From NCBI GenBank assembly GCA_049647265.1, contig JBARXJ010000053.1:1-64000 (forward strand): a stretch of 64,000 nucleotides of DNA, in the 5' to 3' direction. Within the stretch, counting starts at the first letter, position 1. Each line of letters opens with the position of its first letter. The notes under the pieces are model-generated. The model made no database searches, was not told where the DNA came from, and saw nothing but the letters and a program-made list of their open reading frames with translations. Origin of the DNA: JAAURB01 sp049647265. GTDB taxonomy: Bacteria; Cyanobacteriota; Cyanobacteriia; Cyanobacteriales; Microcoleaceae. This document shows positions 44,749-53,988 of this stretch, one piece after another. The translations under genes and the position numbers were made by a program.

Positions 44749-45198
44749 GATGGCGATATCCTTTATGTTTATTCGCCTGCCTGACAAGCAGTCATTCCTG
44801 TTCAAGCTCAGCATTGAAATTTTCAAGCTTAATTCTGTTGAGAGTTAAACTTTTCAATACTGTTTGAATGAACATCATCATGACACGTTATTTGCAGATT
44901 TTCAGTAGTTCTATTGAGACTTTACTGAATCTTTACAGTGTTAATTTCAGTAAAACCCCTAATGTTACAGTTAGGGTGATTGACTGCAAAATTTAGGGGG
45001 ATTAATTTAACCCAAAAAGTAAAACTTTGGTAAACTGTAGCAGAGATACCAATCTTTTTAAATTATTTCAGGTAACAGTAAAATTAATACTCCATATCCT
45101 TGAGTTGATACTGCTGCCAAAATTGGTGCAAAATGGGTATACTTACTATATGCCAGAATTGATATAGTCCGTTACTTTTGAGATTGAAATTATTAACC
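44749..45198. other. Divergent promoter region before metH
   Basis: 450 bp. It contains CCCCTAA (44956-44962) that could pair with TTAGGGT (about 44971-44977) or TTAGGGG (44993-44999), mutually exclusive pairings in the metH leader. I looked for a cobalamin riboswitch (a GCCACTG-type B12 box) and did not find one. Confidence 0.4.
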
Positions 45199-48100
45199 AT
45201 GAATAGTCTTTTCCTTGAACGTCTTCACAGTCCTGAACGTCCTGTTATTGTTTTTGACGGGGCGATGGGAACTAATCTACAAGTACAAAATCTCACCGCA
45301 GAAGACTTTGGGGGAAAAGAATACGAAGGGTGTAATGAGTATTTAGTTCATACAAAACCCGAGGCGGTGGCAACGGTTCATCGTCACTTCCTCGAAGCCG
45401 GGGCAGATGTAATTGAAACCGATACATTCGGCGGCACTTATATTGTTTTAGCAGAATATGACCTGGCTGAAAAGGCTTATGAATTGAATAAGACGGCGGC
45501 TGAATTAGCAAAAAAAGTCACAGCCGAATTTTCTACCCCCGAAAAACCTCGATTTGTCGCCGGGTCAATGGGGCCTGGAACGAAATTACCCACGTTAGGT
45601 CATATTGATTTTGACACCCTAGAACAAGCGTTTACTCAACAAGCAGAAGGGTTATTTGATGGCGGAGTGGATTTATTTATTATTGAAACGTGTCAGGATG
45701 TTTTGCAAATTAAAGCCGCATTAAATGGGGTTGAAAATGTCTTTCGCCAAAAAGGAGAACGTCGCCCCATTATGGTGTCGGTCACCGTGGAATCTTTTGG
45801 TACGATGCTAGTCGGATCTGAAATTAGCGCCGCTTTAACGACTTTAGAACCGTATCAAATTGATGTTTTAGGGTTAAATTGCGCCACTGGCCCTGACTTA
45901 ATGAAAGAGCATATTCGCTATCTTTCAGAACATTCGCCGTTTGTCGTTTCTTGTGTTCCCAATGCCGGTTTACCCGAAAATGTAGGCGGTCAAGCCCATT
46001 ATAAATTAACGCCAACCGAACTGAAAATGGCGTTGATGCATTTTGTCGAAGATTTAGGGGTACAAGTGATAGGCGGCTGTTGTGGGACGCGCCCGGATCA
46101 TATTAAAGCATTAGCTGAAATTACTCAAACCTTAACACCGAAACAACGAGATTATCAATATATTCCTTCAGCCGCATCGATTTATAGTTCTCAGACTTAT
46201 GAACAAGAAAACTCTTTCTTAATTGTCGGAGAACGTCTCAATGCCAGTGGTTCTAAAAAATGCCGTACATTACTCAATGATGAAGATTGGGATGGGTTAG
46301 TTGCCCTGGCAAAAGCGCAGGTAAAAGAAGGGGCGCAAATCCTCGATGTTAACGTCGATTATGTCGGCCGAGACGGGGTCAAAGATATGCATGAATTGGT
46401 CTCTCGTCTGGTTACCAATGTCAATTTACCCTTGATGTTAGACTCCACAGAATGGCAAAAAATGGAGGCAGGTTTAAAGGTTGCGGGGGGTAAATGTTTA
46501 CTGAATTCTACTAACTATGAAGATGGAGAAGAACGGTTTCTAAAAGTATTAGAACTTGCGAAAAAATATGGCGCAGGTGTGGTAATTGGAACCATCGATG
46601 AAGAGGGGATGGCAAGGACGGCTGAGAAGAAATTTGAAATCGCTAAACGGGCATATAATGCAGCAATTGATTATGGTATTCCGGCCTATGAACTATTTTT
46701 TGATACCTTAGCATTACCCATTTCTACGGGGATTGAAGAAGACCGAGAAAACGGCAAAGCCACAGTCGAATCCGTTCGTCAAATCACAGAAGAATTACCC
46801 GGTTGTCATATTTTACTCGGGATTTCTAATATTTCCTTTGGTTTAAATCCTGCCGCCCGTCAAGTATTAAATTCAGTGTTTTTGCATGAATGTATGGCAG
46901 TGGGGTTAGATTCTTCTATTGTCAGCGCTAGTAAGATTTTACCGTTAGCAAAAATAGACCCCGACCATCAAAAAGTATGCCGAGATTTAATATACGATAA
47001 ACGAGAATTTGATGGGGATGTTTGTACTTATGACCCGTTGACAGAATTAACTCAATTATTTGAAGGAAAAACAACCAAAAAAGATAAAACAGCCAACAAG
47101 AATTTACCCATTGAAGACCAACTCAGACAGCATATTATTGATGGGGAACGGATTGGTTTAGAAGAAGCATTAAACACAGCCTTAGAAAAATATCCGCCCT
47201 TAGATATCGTCAATATCTTCTTATTAGATGGGATGAAAGTGGTTGGGGAATTATTTGGTTCGGGGCAAATGCAGCTTCCGTTTGTATTACAATCTGCCCA
47301 AACCATGAAGGCGGCGGTTGCCTTTTTAGAACCCTACATGGAGAAAGACGAAGCCGGAGATAATTCTAAAGGAACGTTCCTCATTGCCACCGTTAAAGGG
47401 GATGTGCATGATATTGGTAAAAACTTAGTCGATATCATCTTATCCAATAATGGTTATAAGGTGATTAACCTCGGGATTAAACAACCCGTTGATAATATTA
47501 TTACCGCCTACCGAGAACACAATGCCGACTGTATTGCCATGAGTGGGTTATTAGTAAAATCTACGGCATTTATGAAGGATAATTTGGAAACGTTTAACAA
47601 AGAAGGAATTAGTGTTCCGGTGATTTTAGGCGGGGCGGCTTTAACGCCAAAATTTGTCCATCAAGATTGTCAAAATGCTTATCAAGGTCAAGTGATTTAT
47701 GGGAAAGATGCCTTTTCTGACTTAAATTTTATGGAGAAATTGATGCCCGCAAAATCTACCGAAAAATGGGATGATTTTAAAGGGTTCTTAGATGAATTAG
47801 GGTCAGAAAATGGCAATGGGAGTAACGGACATGAGGATAAATTAACGGAATTTCCCGCAGAAGAAGTCACCATTGGGGTCAAAGAAAATACTACGCCAAA
47901 AGTGATTGATACTCGCCGTTCAGAAGTGGTTGAAATTGACATTGAACGCCCCACACCGCCTTTCTGGGGAACGCAGATTTTACAACCGGAAGATATTCCG
48001 TTAGAAGAGGTTTTCTGGTATTTAGATTTGCAAGCCTTGTTTGTCGGACAATGGCAATTCCGTAAACCGAAAGATCAATCCAAAGAAGAATATAACGACT

Positions 48101-48765
48101 TTTTGCAAGAAACCGTTTACCCAATTTTAGAGAAATGGAAACAGCGAATTTTAAACGAGAATTTGTTGCAACCTCAAGCGGTTTATGGGTATTTCCCTTG
48201 TCAAGCTGAAGGCAATACTTTAAAAGTGTATTCTCCTGAAGAAATGGAAAAGGGAACGGTTTCTCAACCGATAACAACCTTTGATTTTCCTCGTCAAGCC
48301 TCAGGCAAACGGTTGTGTATTGCTGACTTTTTCGCCCCCCAAGAAACGGGTATTATTGATGTATTCCCCATGCATGCCGTAACGGTGGGAGAAGTCGCCA
48401 CAGAATACGCCCAGAAACTGTTTGCTGGGGATGACTATACCAACTACCTTTACTTCCATGGAATGGCAGTCCAAACCGCAGAAGCAATGGCAGAATGGTT
48501 ACACGCCCGTATTCGTCGAGAGTTAGGGTTTGGCGCAGAAGATGCGGATAATACTAAAGATATTTTACGGCAACGGTATCGCGGTTCTCGTTATAGTTTT
48601 GGTTATCCGGCTTGTCCGAATATGCAGGATCAATACAAACAATTAGACTTGTTAAAAACAGATCGAATTAATATGCATATGGATGACAGCGAACAGTTGT
48701 ATCCTGAACAATCTACCACTGCTATTATGACCTATCATCCGGTTGCCAAATACTTTAGTACCTAG
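45199..48765 (+). CDS. metH: Cobalamin-dependent methionine synthase
   Basis: Transfers a methyl group from 5-methyl-THF through cobalamin to homocysteine, giving methionine. 1188 residues in the four standard modules: homocysteine/Zn (VIFDGAMGTNLQ through VIGGCCGTRPDH, zinc cysteines GLNCATG and GGCCGT), pterin-binding (IVGERLNASGSKKCR, NVDYVGRDGVKDMHEL), B12 cap and binding (KGDVHDIGKNLVDIILSNNG, the D.H..G motif with axial His), and the SAM-reactivation domain (YRGSRYSFGYPACPNMQDQY). An upstream in-frame TTG at 45178 is less likely than this ATG. It pairs functionally with ahcY at 52694. Confidence 0.97.
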   Translation: MNSLFLERLHSPERPVIVFDGAMGTNLQVQNLTAEDFGGKEYEGCNEYLVHTKPEAVATVHRHFLEAGADVIETDTFGGTYIVLAEYDLAEKAYELNKTAAELAKKVTAEFSTPEKPRFVAGSMGPGTKLPTLGHIDFDTLEQAFTQQAEGLFDGGVDLFIIETCQDVLQIKAALNGVENVFRQKGERRPIMVSVTVESFGTMLVGSEISAALTTLEPYQIDVLGLNCATGPDLMKEHIRYLSEHSPFVVSCVPNAGLPENVGGQAHYKLTPTELKMALMHFVEDLGVQVIGGCCGTRPDHIKALAEITQTLTPKQRDYQYIPSAASIYSSQTYEQENSFLIVGERLNASGSKKCRTLLNDEDWDGLVALAKAQVKEGAQILDVNVDYVGRDGVKDMHELVSRLVTNVNLPLMLDSTEWQKMEAGLKVAGGKCLLNSTNYEDGEERFLKVLELAKKYGAGVVIGTIDEEGMARTAEKKFEIAKRAYNAAIDYGIPAYELFFDTLALPISTGIEEDRENGKATVESVRQITEELPGCHILLGISNISFGLNPAARQVLNSVFLHECMAVGLDSSIVSASKILPLAKIDPDHQKVCRDLIYDKREFDGDVCTYDPLTELTQLFEGKTTKKDKTANKNLPIEDQLRQHIIDGERIGLEEALNTALEKYPPLDIVNIFLLDGMKVVGELFGSGQMQLPFVLQSAQTMKAAVAFLEPYMEKDEAGDNSKGTFLIATVKGDVHDIGKNLVDIILSNNGYKVINLGIKQPVDNIITAYREHNADCIAMSGLLVKSTAFMKDNLETFNKEGISVPVILGGAALTPKFVHQDCQNAYQGQVIYGKDAFSDLNFMEKLMPAKSTEKWDDFKGFLDELGSENGNGSNGHEDKLTEFPAEEVTIGVKENTTPKVIDTRRSEVVEIDIERPTPPFWGTQILQPEDIPLEEVFWYLDLQALFVGQWQFRKPKDQSKEEYNDFLQETVYPILEKWKQRILNENLLQPQAVYGYFPCQAEGNTLKVYSPEEMEKGTVSQPITTFDFPRQASGKRLCIADFFAPQETGIIDVFPMHAVTVGEVATEYAQKLFAGDDYTNYLYFHGMAVQTAEAMAEWLHARIRRELGFGAEDADNTKDILRQRYRGSRYSFGYPACPNMQDQYKQLDLLKTDRINMHMDDSEQLYPEQSTTAIMTYHPVAKYFST

Positions 48766-48792
48766 ATAATCGTTCTTCGTTTAATTTTGTAA

Positions 48793-48813
48793 GGTGCGTC
48801 CGAGAAACGCACC
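48793..48813 (+). terminator. GGTGCGT hairpin after metH
   Basis: GGTGCGT (48793-48799), loop CCGAGAA, ACGCACC (48807-48813), then CTAC. It lies 27 bp past metH and 25 bp before the end of the convergent flippase gene. It is related to the element at 41225-41245. No T-run follows, so repeat is as likely as terminator. Confidence 0.5.
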
Positions 48814-48837
48814 CTACTGGATTGTTAATAATACACC

Positions 48838-50241
48838 TTACTCAGGAGTTGTAAAAAAGTAATCTTGGCGCATCGCTGCTAAAATTCCAATCACACTGAC
48901 TACAATTACAACAGTATAGAAAATTGAGGAATATCCACTTAATATTAAGGATAAACTGCCTGTCGCTGTTAAACCTAAAACGCCAATAATAGCCACCTGC
49001 CGACTCGCATTTTGATACCCAACTCGAGACATTTGCCACACGCCTAATAAACATAATACCACTTCACTAATCAGAGTCGCGATCGCTGCGCCAACAATAC
49101 CAAAGCGAGGAATCAGTAATAAGTTAATCCCAACATTAACGAGTGCAGTCAGTAGTAATAATTTAGGTAAGGATTTCTCTTGTCCAGTTGCTTGTAAAAA
49201 ACGTTGAGATAAGTTGCCCAGCATACTAATACTAATACTCGGTAATAAAATCGCTAAAGCAGGAATTGAGGCGGTATATTCTGAGCCATAAAGCTTAGTA
49301 ATAATCAATGATTTTAAGCAGATTGAGACAATAATAGCAGGTAATACAACCATAACTAATAGGCGAGTCCCTTTATAAACTTGTTCCGGTAGTCTTTCAG
49401 GTTCGTTTGCATGGTATTTGGCAAATCTTGTAAAGATCACTTGAAATACAACCCGAGGTAAGGCAAAAAACATTTCTAAAATGCGGTAGGCTGCATTATA
49501 AAATCCCGCATCAACATCAGTGGAGATCGCTTTTAACATGATCACATCCACTTGATAATACAAAATCCACAAAACCCCAGAAACAGCAAATGGATACGCT
49601 TTTTGAAATAGTTGGGTAAAGTTTTGAGTGCGAATAGGTGCGGTTAAACTGACCTGACGACTGAGAAAAGAAAACAGTCCAATAATATCTAATGTCCGGA
49701 TGAGGACAACCGTAATGACGACAGGAATAAGCTGTTTTGAAACAAATAATACAGCTACCGCAATAAAGACCACACTCGCTCGTTCTAGGGCAACTGAAAT
49801 ACTTTCTGCTCGAAACCATCCGTGACCTTTTAATACCCCTCGTAAGGTCATTTTGACGGCTCTACAGAGTTCTGAAAAGATGACAAGATAGCATATAAGA
49901 ATCCCGTCACCTTCAAACTTTAACAGTAAAGCAATCGGAAACAACAGCAATAAAACAGGCAGTGTATTCAGTATTTCTAAGAGTAGATATTGAGTCGTTA
50001 CTTTTGAACCTTCTATTGGATTTGCTGCGACTTCTCGGTTAATTAAAATAGGCAACCCAAACTGAATAAATAGAGCTAAAATTGCACCTAAAGCACTGGC
50101 AGATGCAAATACCCCATACTGTTGTGGCCCCAATACACGCGCCATTAGGATATAAAAAACGAAGGTTAAACCTAAAGTGAGTTCTCCCAGAAAGGCATAA
50201 AGATAAGAGAAATCGAAGCCAGCCAGAGCTTTTTTTATCAT
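48838..50241 (-). CDS. Oligosaccharide flippase family protein (second copy)
   Basis: 467 residues with 12-14 membrane segments in the MOP/PST flippase fold. Its N-terminus, YLYAFLGELTLGLTFVFYIL and ARVLGPQQYGVFASASALGA, and mid-region LWILYYQVDVIMLKAISTDV with AGFYNAAYRILEM are typical of Wzx-like flippases. It differs clearly from the one at 24957, so they are not recent copies. The last residues are IGILAAMRQDYFFTTPE. No glycosyltransferase lies beside it. Confidence 0.88.
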   Translation of the reverse strand: MIKKALAGFDFSYLYAFLGELTLGLTFVFYILMARVLGPQQYGVFASASALGAILALFIQFGLPILINREVAANPIEGSKVTTQYLLLEILNTLPVLLLLFPIALLLKFEGDGILICYLVIFSELCRAVKMTLRGVLKGHGWFRAESISVALERASVVFIAVAVLFVSKQLIPVVITVVLIRTLDIIGLFSFLSRQVSLTAPIRTQNFTQLFQKAYPFAVSGVLWILYYQVDVIMLKAISTDVDAGFYNAAYRILEMFFALPRVVFQVIFTRFAKYHANEPERLPEQVYKGTRLLVMVVLPAIIVSICLKSLIITKLYGSEYTASIPALAILLPSISISMLGNLSQRFLQATGQEKSLPKLLLLTALVNVGINLLLIPRFGIVGAAIATLISEVVLCLLGVWQMSRVGYQNASRQVAIIGVLGLTATGSLSLILSGYSSIFYTVVIVVSVIGILAAMRQDYFFTTPE

Positions 50242-50539
50242 ATTGTAAAAAATCTTAAACTTTAAGAGATACTTTAATTTGCACTTGATTCAATCCTATC
50301 GTAATAATCGTAGAGGTGAATAAAATGATTTTGAGTTTGACGATTGATCGGACATTGTGATAGCCTTTATCTTAGTTAATCAAAAACGTTTAGGTCAATC
50401 AAGATTGAACTCTGGTGCGATTTTACGAAAGTCTGATTTGAAACAATTGAGTCTGGAAACTGCTTTCAACACTGGCATCGGTAGGTGTTACTTTTTTTTA
50501 CCCGGATTCTGATGTCAACTTATTTGAATTCAGAAACAT

Positions 50540-50557
50540 AAGTTTTTGCAAAAACTT
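50540..50557. repeat. 18-bp perfect palindrome with a partial copy downstream
   Basis: AAGTTTTTGCAAAAACTT is a perfect palindrome. AGTTTTTGCAAAA recurs at 51226-51238, 18 bp after an extended -10 motif. It could be an operator, but AT-rich palindromes arise easily. Confidence 0.45.
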
Positions 50558-50677
50558 CTACAAAAATATTATCCTCAAATTCCAACTATTAATCTTTCTT
50601 ATAATAATTAGGTAAATATTGCTAGAAATGTGGGCATACAAAAATGCCACGACAGAGATTAACCTGACGGATTGATA

Positions 50678-50888
50678 ATGATGCTATTCGTTAAAGCAGT
50701 TCACACCCACCCTGATGGAGTGATTCGGGCATCAAAAATTATTAATTATGAAGATCCTGATACAATTCAACACTCACCGAACTTTCGTTTATTATACTGG
50801 TGAAGTGATTCTTGTCAATAGCCACTATCGGGTTAGTCAAGAAAACCAAGAATCAGATCAAGTTCATCCCATCTCCGGAACGTATTGA
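50678..50888 (+). pseudogene. Small, possibly frameshifted coding stretch
   Basis: ATG 50678 gives 41 residues (MMLFVKAVHTHPDGVIRASK, then INYEDPDTIQH) to TGA 50801. A second frame from ATG 50748 gives 46 residues (FVYYTGEVILVNSHYRVSQE, ending HPISGTY) to TGA 50886. Joined by one frameshift near 50790 they look like one small soluble protein of about 65 residues. I recognise neither. It may be a decayed gene or chance. Confidence 0.25.
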
Positions 50889-51366
50889 CTACTCAGCCAA
50901 GATGTTGTAGAGACGAGATTTATTTGATGAAGATTGCTTCTTTGCTCGAGCTGATGGGGAGTTGAGCGTCAGCTTACCCTAATCTCAATAGTCTATTGAT
51001 GTGATTCCTCAAGCAAGCTGTTTTCATCGAGTCCACTTATGAGAATTGGCTCACGTATTCTATCAAATTAGAAATTTCTGCTATATATTTTTAGCATATA
51101 TTCTTGATGAATACTACTAATTTTAGCGCCCGCTTGAACCGTTTATGAACTCTATATAACTCTGTTGATTTTAATCAAAAAAAAGACTCCATCTTATATT
51201 GCTATAATAGCTACAGCTATCTATTAGTTTTTGCAAAATCTATAAAATCTTAACTGATTCCGACCTCAAATATGATTGACTAAGGGAGAATAAGTCAAAG
51301 GATAAAATCTGTAGAGCTGCAAAGATTTACTTTAAAATCATTTTCAGCAATTGTCTGAAAAAACTT

Positions 51367-51375
51367 TGCTATAAT
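51367..51375 (+). promoter_or_regulatory. Extended -10 promoter of a putative small RNA
   Basis: TGCTATAAT is a perfect extended -10 element; transcription would start near 51382. An identical nonamer lies at 51200-51208. No ORF follows before the terminator at 51574. Confidence 0.45.
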
Positions 51376-51381
51376 TTTTTT

Positions 51382-51605
51382 TGCATTCGACTGAAAGCTT
51401 TCTCGTGCCAGGATTCTGTAGTCAGCTTTTTCAGGGGTGATGAGAGAGAGTCTGTATTTATACGGAAGATATCAGTATCATTTCAAGTGATAAAGATCTG
51501 TGAAATTAGCATTTCATTTTGATAGAAGCCATTGTTATGATTTAGATGGTAGACATCAAGCTCGTTCTCTTCCCCCCGGCTATTTTGGTCGGGGTTTTAT
51601 TATTG
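51382..51605 (+). ncRNA. Candidate small RNA, about 220 nt
   Basis: Bounded by the extended -10 site above and a Rho-independent terminator (CCCCGGC at about 51576-51582, loop TATTTTG, GTCGGGG, then TTTTATTATT). No protein-coding frame longer than 16 codons lies within it. I checked by eye for the conserved motifs of Yfr1 and Yfr2 and saw none. Function unknown; only the signals at each end support it. Confidence 0.4.
51574..51605 (+). terminator. Rho-independent terminator
   Basis: CCCCGGC, loop TATTTTG, GTCGGGG gives a 7-bp GC-rich stem with one G-U pair, followed by TTTTATTATT. It is a strong candidate and has no ORF ending nearby, implying a non-coding transcript. Confidence 0.75.
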
Positions 51606-51890
51606 TCAAACAAAAATGCTATCTTATTAGCAGACTAGGTTAAAATTCCTATTGAATTCAACACAGATCAACTCTAAATATTGATTGACTCATCATCATA
51701 GCTGTGAAAAAAGTATTTATTGAAGCCAATCGCTTTAATCTCAGCAAGCCGACGAAGCAATGATCTCTGATTTTTACATTTAGTTACAATTCAAGTCAGA
51801 AAATATGATATACAGTTCCTGAGGGTTGAGTGAAAGTAGTAATTCAAAATAATTTAACATTAGGTCAAAATTTTCTGCTATGCTTATTAG

Positions 51891-51946
51891 AATAGGTGCC
51901 TATTAAGGATGGACAGTCCATCAGTCAAGCTGACTGATGGATTTTC
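51891..51946 (+). ncRNA. Candidate tiny RNA made of three hairpins
   Basis: A -10-like TATGCT with TG extension (51876-51884) and TTAACA 19 bp before it could start a transcript near 51891. It would carry AATAGG-TG-CCTATT, then GATGGAC-A-GTCCATC (51908-51922), then CCATCAGTCA-AGC-TGACTGATGG (51918-51940) followed by ATTTTC. The second and third hairpins share CCATC and cannot both form. No ORF is nearby. Confidence 0.4.
51918..51945 (+). terminator. Perfect 10-bp terminator hairpin
   Basis: CCATCAGTCA, loop AGC, TGACTGATGG, then ATTTT. The stem is perfect. It is about 750 bp upstream of ahcY and no gene ends close before it. Confidence 0.7.
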
Positions 51947-52560
51947 TCTGTGTTCGAGTAATGTAAAGGGGGTCTGACTCCAGCTTAGATGATTAAGTAG
52001 GATTCCTCGAATTTCTCAAATTCATCAACAGATTTTATCAGGTTAGCTGTGGTAGCGATTGAGTCATAACATTGACCTAGATTCATTTCCACCGTAAAAG
52101 TGGGATATAGAAAACGGATTTATCAATCAAATTTTGTCTGAAGTACTTAATGCTTGAATTCAAAAACAGACGGACTGCCTTTTTGAAGCTAAACGGACAG
52201 AGAATGAGTTGATACTGGTTTTAAGGGTTAAAAATAGGTACAAAATTCGACAATTCAGCCTAAAATCAGCCTAAACTTCCTCTGAGGTGTCTCTAAGAGC
52301 TAATTTCTTAGATGGCAGAGGTAGAGATCTGAAATTACTATAAAGTAAGATAGACATCGCGATATCAACGGCAGAATTGACAAAAACAGTATTCACCCAG
52401 TGAGAGGGTCTTGCTGAGGAATGACATTTCACCTGGATACCTGAGTGCTGATATGTTAAAATTGGCAAGCTAAAGGGGATGCCTGTATAGATGTTCTTTA
52501 GCAGGAGTGAGGGAGAATGCAATTATTCTCAGCTCAGATATAGTCCTGACTCATCTCAGT

Positions 52561-52693
52561 AAGCACTGTCTGTGAGGGCGGTACGCTGATAGAGGAACAT
52601 CGACAAAGATGTGGAACCACTGACAAATTGTGTTGAAATTTGTCAAACTACTATAGAACGAAATTAATCAACTTTGCTTGAGGAAACGACCGC
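52561..52693 (+). promoter_or_regulatory. Structured leader of ahcY
   Basis: Just before ahcY lie ACATC-GACAAA-GATGT (52598-52612) and a perfect 9-bp hairpin TGACAAATT-N7-AATTTGTCA (52621-52645). Upstream is a GC-rich stretch (TGTGAGGGCGGTACGC). I compared it mentally with SAH and SAM riboswitches and found no match to their conserved cores. It could be a leader of another kind. GCTTGAGGAAACG gives the ribosome-binding site (GAGG about 11 nt before ATG). Confidence 0.35.
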
Positions 52694-53971
52694 ATGACTG
52701 CAACAACTGCTCGACCCCAGTGTGAGATTAAAGATTCTGCTCTTGCACCGAAGGGAAAACAACGCATTGAATGGGCAGGAAGAGAAATGCCTGTTCTGCG
52801 GCAAATTCAAGAGCGCTTTGCTCAAGAAAAGCCTCTGGCAGGAATTCGTTTAATCGCTTGCTGCCATGTTACTACAGAAACAGCTCACTTAGCGATCGCG
52901 CTCAAAAATGGTGGCGCAGATGCAATTCTAATTGCCAGTAACCCCTTATCTACTCAAGATGATGTCGCCGCTAGCTTGGTGGTTGACTACGGTATCCCTG
53001 TTTATGCCATGAAGGGAGAGGATACCGAAACTTATCTGCGTCACGTTGAAATCGCTCTCGATCACCGTCCCAATATCATTATCGATGATGGTAGCGATGT
53101 GGTTGCAACGTTAGTTAAAAATCGTCAAGAACAACTGTCTGATTTAATCGGTACAACCGAAGAAACTACCACCGGAATTGTACGTTTGCAGGCGATGCTG
53201 AATGACGGTGTGTTAACGTTCCCCGCGATGAATGTTAACGATGCTGATACGAAGCATTTCTTCGATAACCGTTATGGTACAGGTCAATCTACCCTTGATG
53301 GGATTATTCGTGCCACTAACGTACTGTTAGCCGGTAAAAATATTGTTGTAGCGGGTTATGGTTGGTGTGGTAAAGGAACCGCCCTCCGCGCCCGTGGATT
53401 GGGTGCTAATGTGATTGTAACTGAAGTTGATCCAGTTCGGGCAATCGAAGCAGTAATGGATGGCTTCCGGGTGATGCCGATGGATGAAGCCGCTGCAGTG
53501 GGCGATTTGTTCATCACAGTTACAGGTAACAAACACGTTATCCGTAGCGAACATTTCGACCAAATGAAAGATGGCGCAATGGTGTGTAATTCCGGTCACT
53601 TTGACCTCGAAATTGACCTGAAATCTTTAGCGCAAAAAGCAACAGAAGTTAAAGAAGTTCGTAACTTTACCCAACAATATAAACTGCAAAGTGGTAAATC
53701 TATTGTGGTATTAGGTGAAGGACGCTTAATTAACCTCGCTGCTGCTGAAGGTCACCCCAGTGCGGTTATGGATATGAGTTTCGCTAACCAAGCCTTAGCT
53801 TGTGAATATTTAGTGAAAAATAAAGGTGAACTCGAACCCGGTATTCATTCCATCCCCGAAGAAGTTGACAAAAACATTGCTCGGTTAAAATTAGCTGCAA
53901 TGGGTATTAAAATTGACAGCTTCACTGATGAGCAAATTGAATACATCAATTCTTGGACAGTGGGAACCTAA
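52694..53971 (+). CDS. ahcY: S-adenosylhomocysteine hydrolase
   Basis: Splits S-adenosylhomocysteine into adenosine and homocysteine, relieving inhibition of methyltransferases; NAD-dependent tetramer. The 425-residue protein has LAGIRLIACCHVTTETAHLA, GNKHVIRSEHFDQMKDGAMV, the NAD-binding Rossmann motif VVAGYGWCGKGTALRARGLG, and the C-terminal VMDMSFANQALACEYLVKNK. All hallmark residues look intact. Homocysteine produced is the substrate of MetH (45199). A complex terminator follows. Confidence 0.97.
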   Translation: MTATTARPQCEIKDSALAPKGKQRIEWAGREMPVLRQIQERFAQEKPLAGIRLIACCHVTTETAHLAIALKNGGADAILIASNPLSTQDDVAASLVVDYGIPVYAMKGEDTETYLRHVEIALDHRPNIIIDDGSDVVATLVKNRQEQLSDLIGTTEETTTGIVRLQAMLNDGVLTFPAMNVNDADTKHFFDNRYGTGQSTLDGIIRATNVLLAGKNIVVAGYGWCGKGTALRARGLGANVIVTEVDPVRAIEAVMDGFRVMPMDEAAAVGDLFITVTGNKHVIRSEHFDQMKDGAMVCNSGHFDLEIDLKSLAQKATEVKEVRNFTQQYKLQSGKSIVVLGEGRLINLAAAEGHPSAVMDMSFANQALACEYLVKNKGELEPGIHSIPEEVDKNIARLKLAAMGIKIDSFTDEQIEYINSWTVGT

Positions 53972-53988
53972 ACCTTCAACATTTAGAC

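Larger units (their letters stand above)
50242..52693. other. 2.45 kb region without long ORFs, upstream of ahcY
   Basis: No frame longer than about 80 codons is convincing. It holds an 18-bp palindrome (50540-50557), the shared 18-bp motif (50612-50629), a small possibly decayed coding stretch (50678-50888), two extended -10 promoter-like sites TGCTATAAT (51200-51208 and 51367-51375), two clear Rho-independent terminators (51574-51605 and 51908-51945), and the structured ahcY leader. The minus frame 52271-52522 has no support. Confidence 0.5.

Noticed and set aside
44827..45198. Possible cobalamin riboswitch before metH
   Set aside because: No B12-box-like sequence or matching fold pattern was seen.
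52271..52522. 83-codon minus frame upstream of ahcY
   Set aside because: No motif, no ribosome-binding site, lies in a region full of RNA-like signals.
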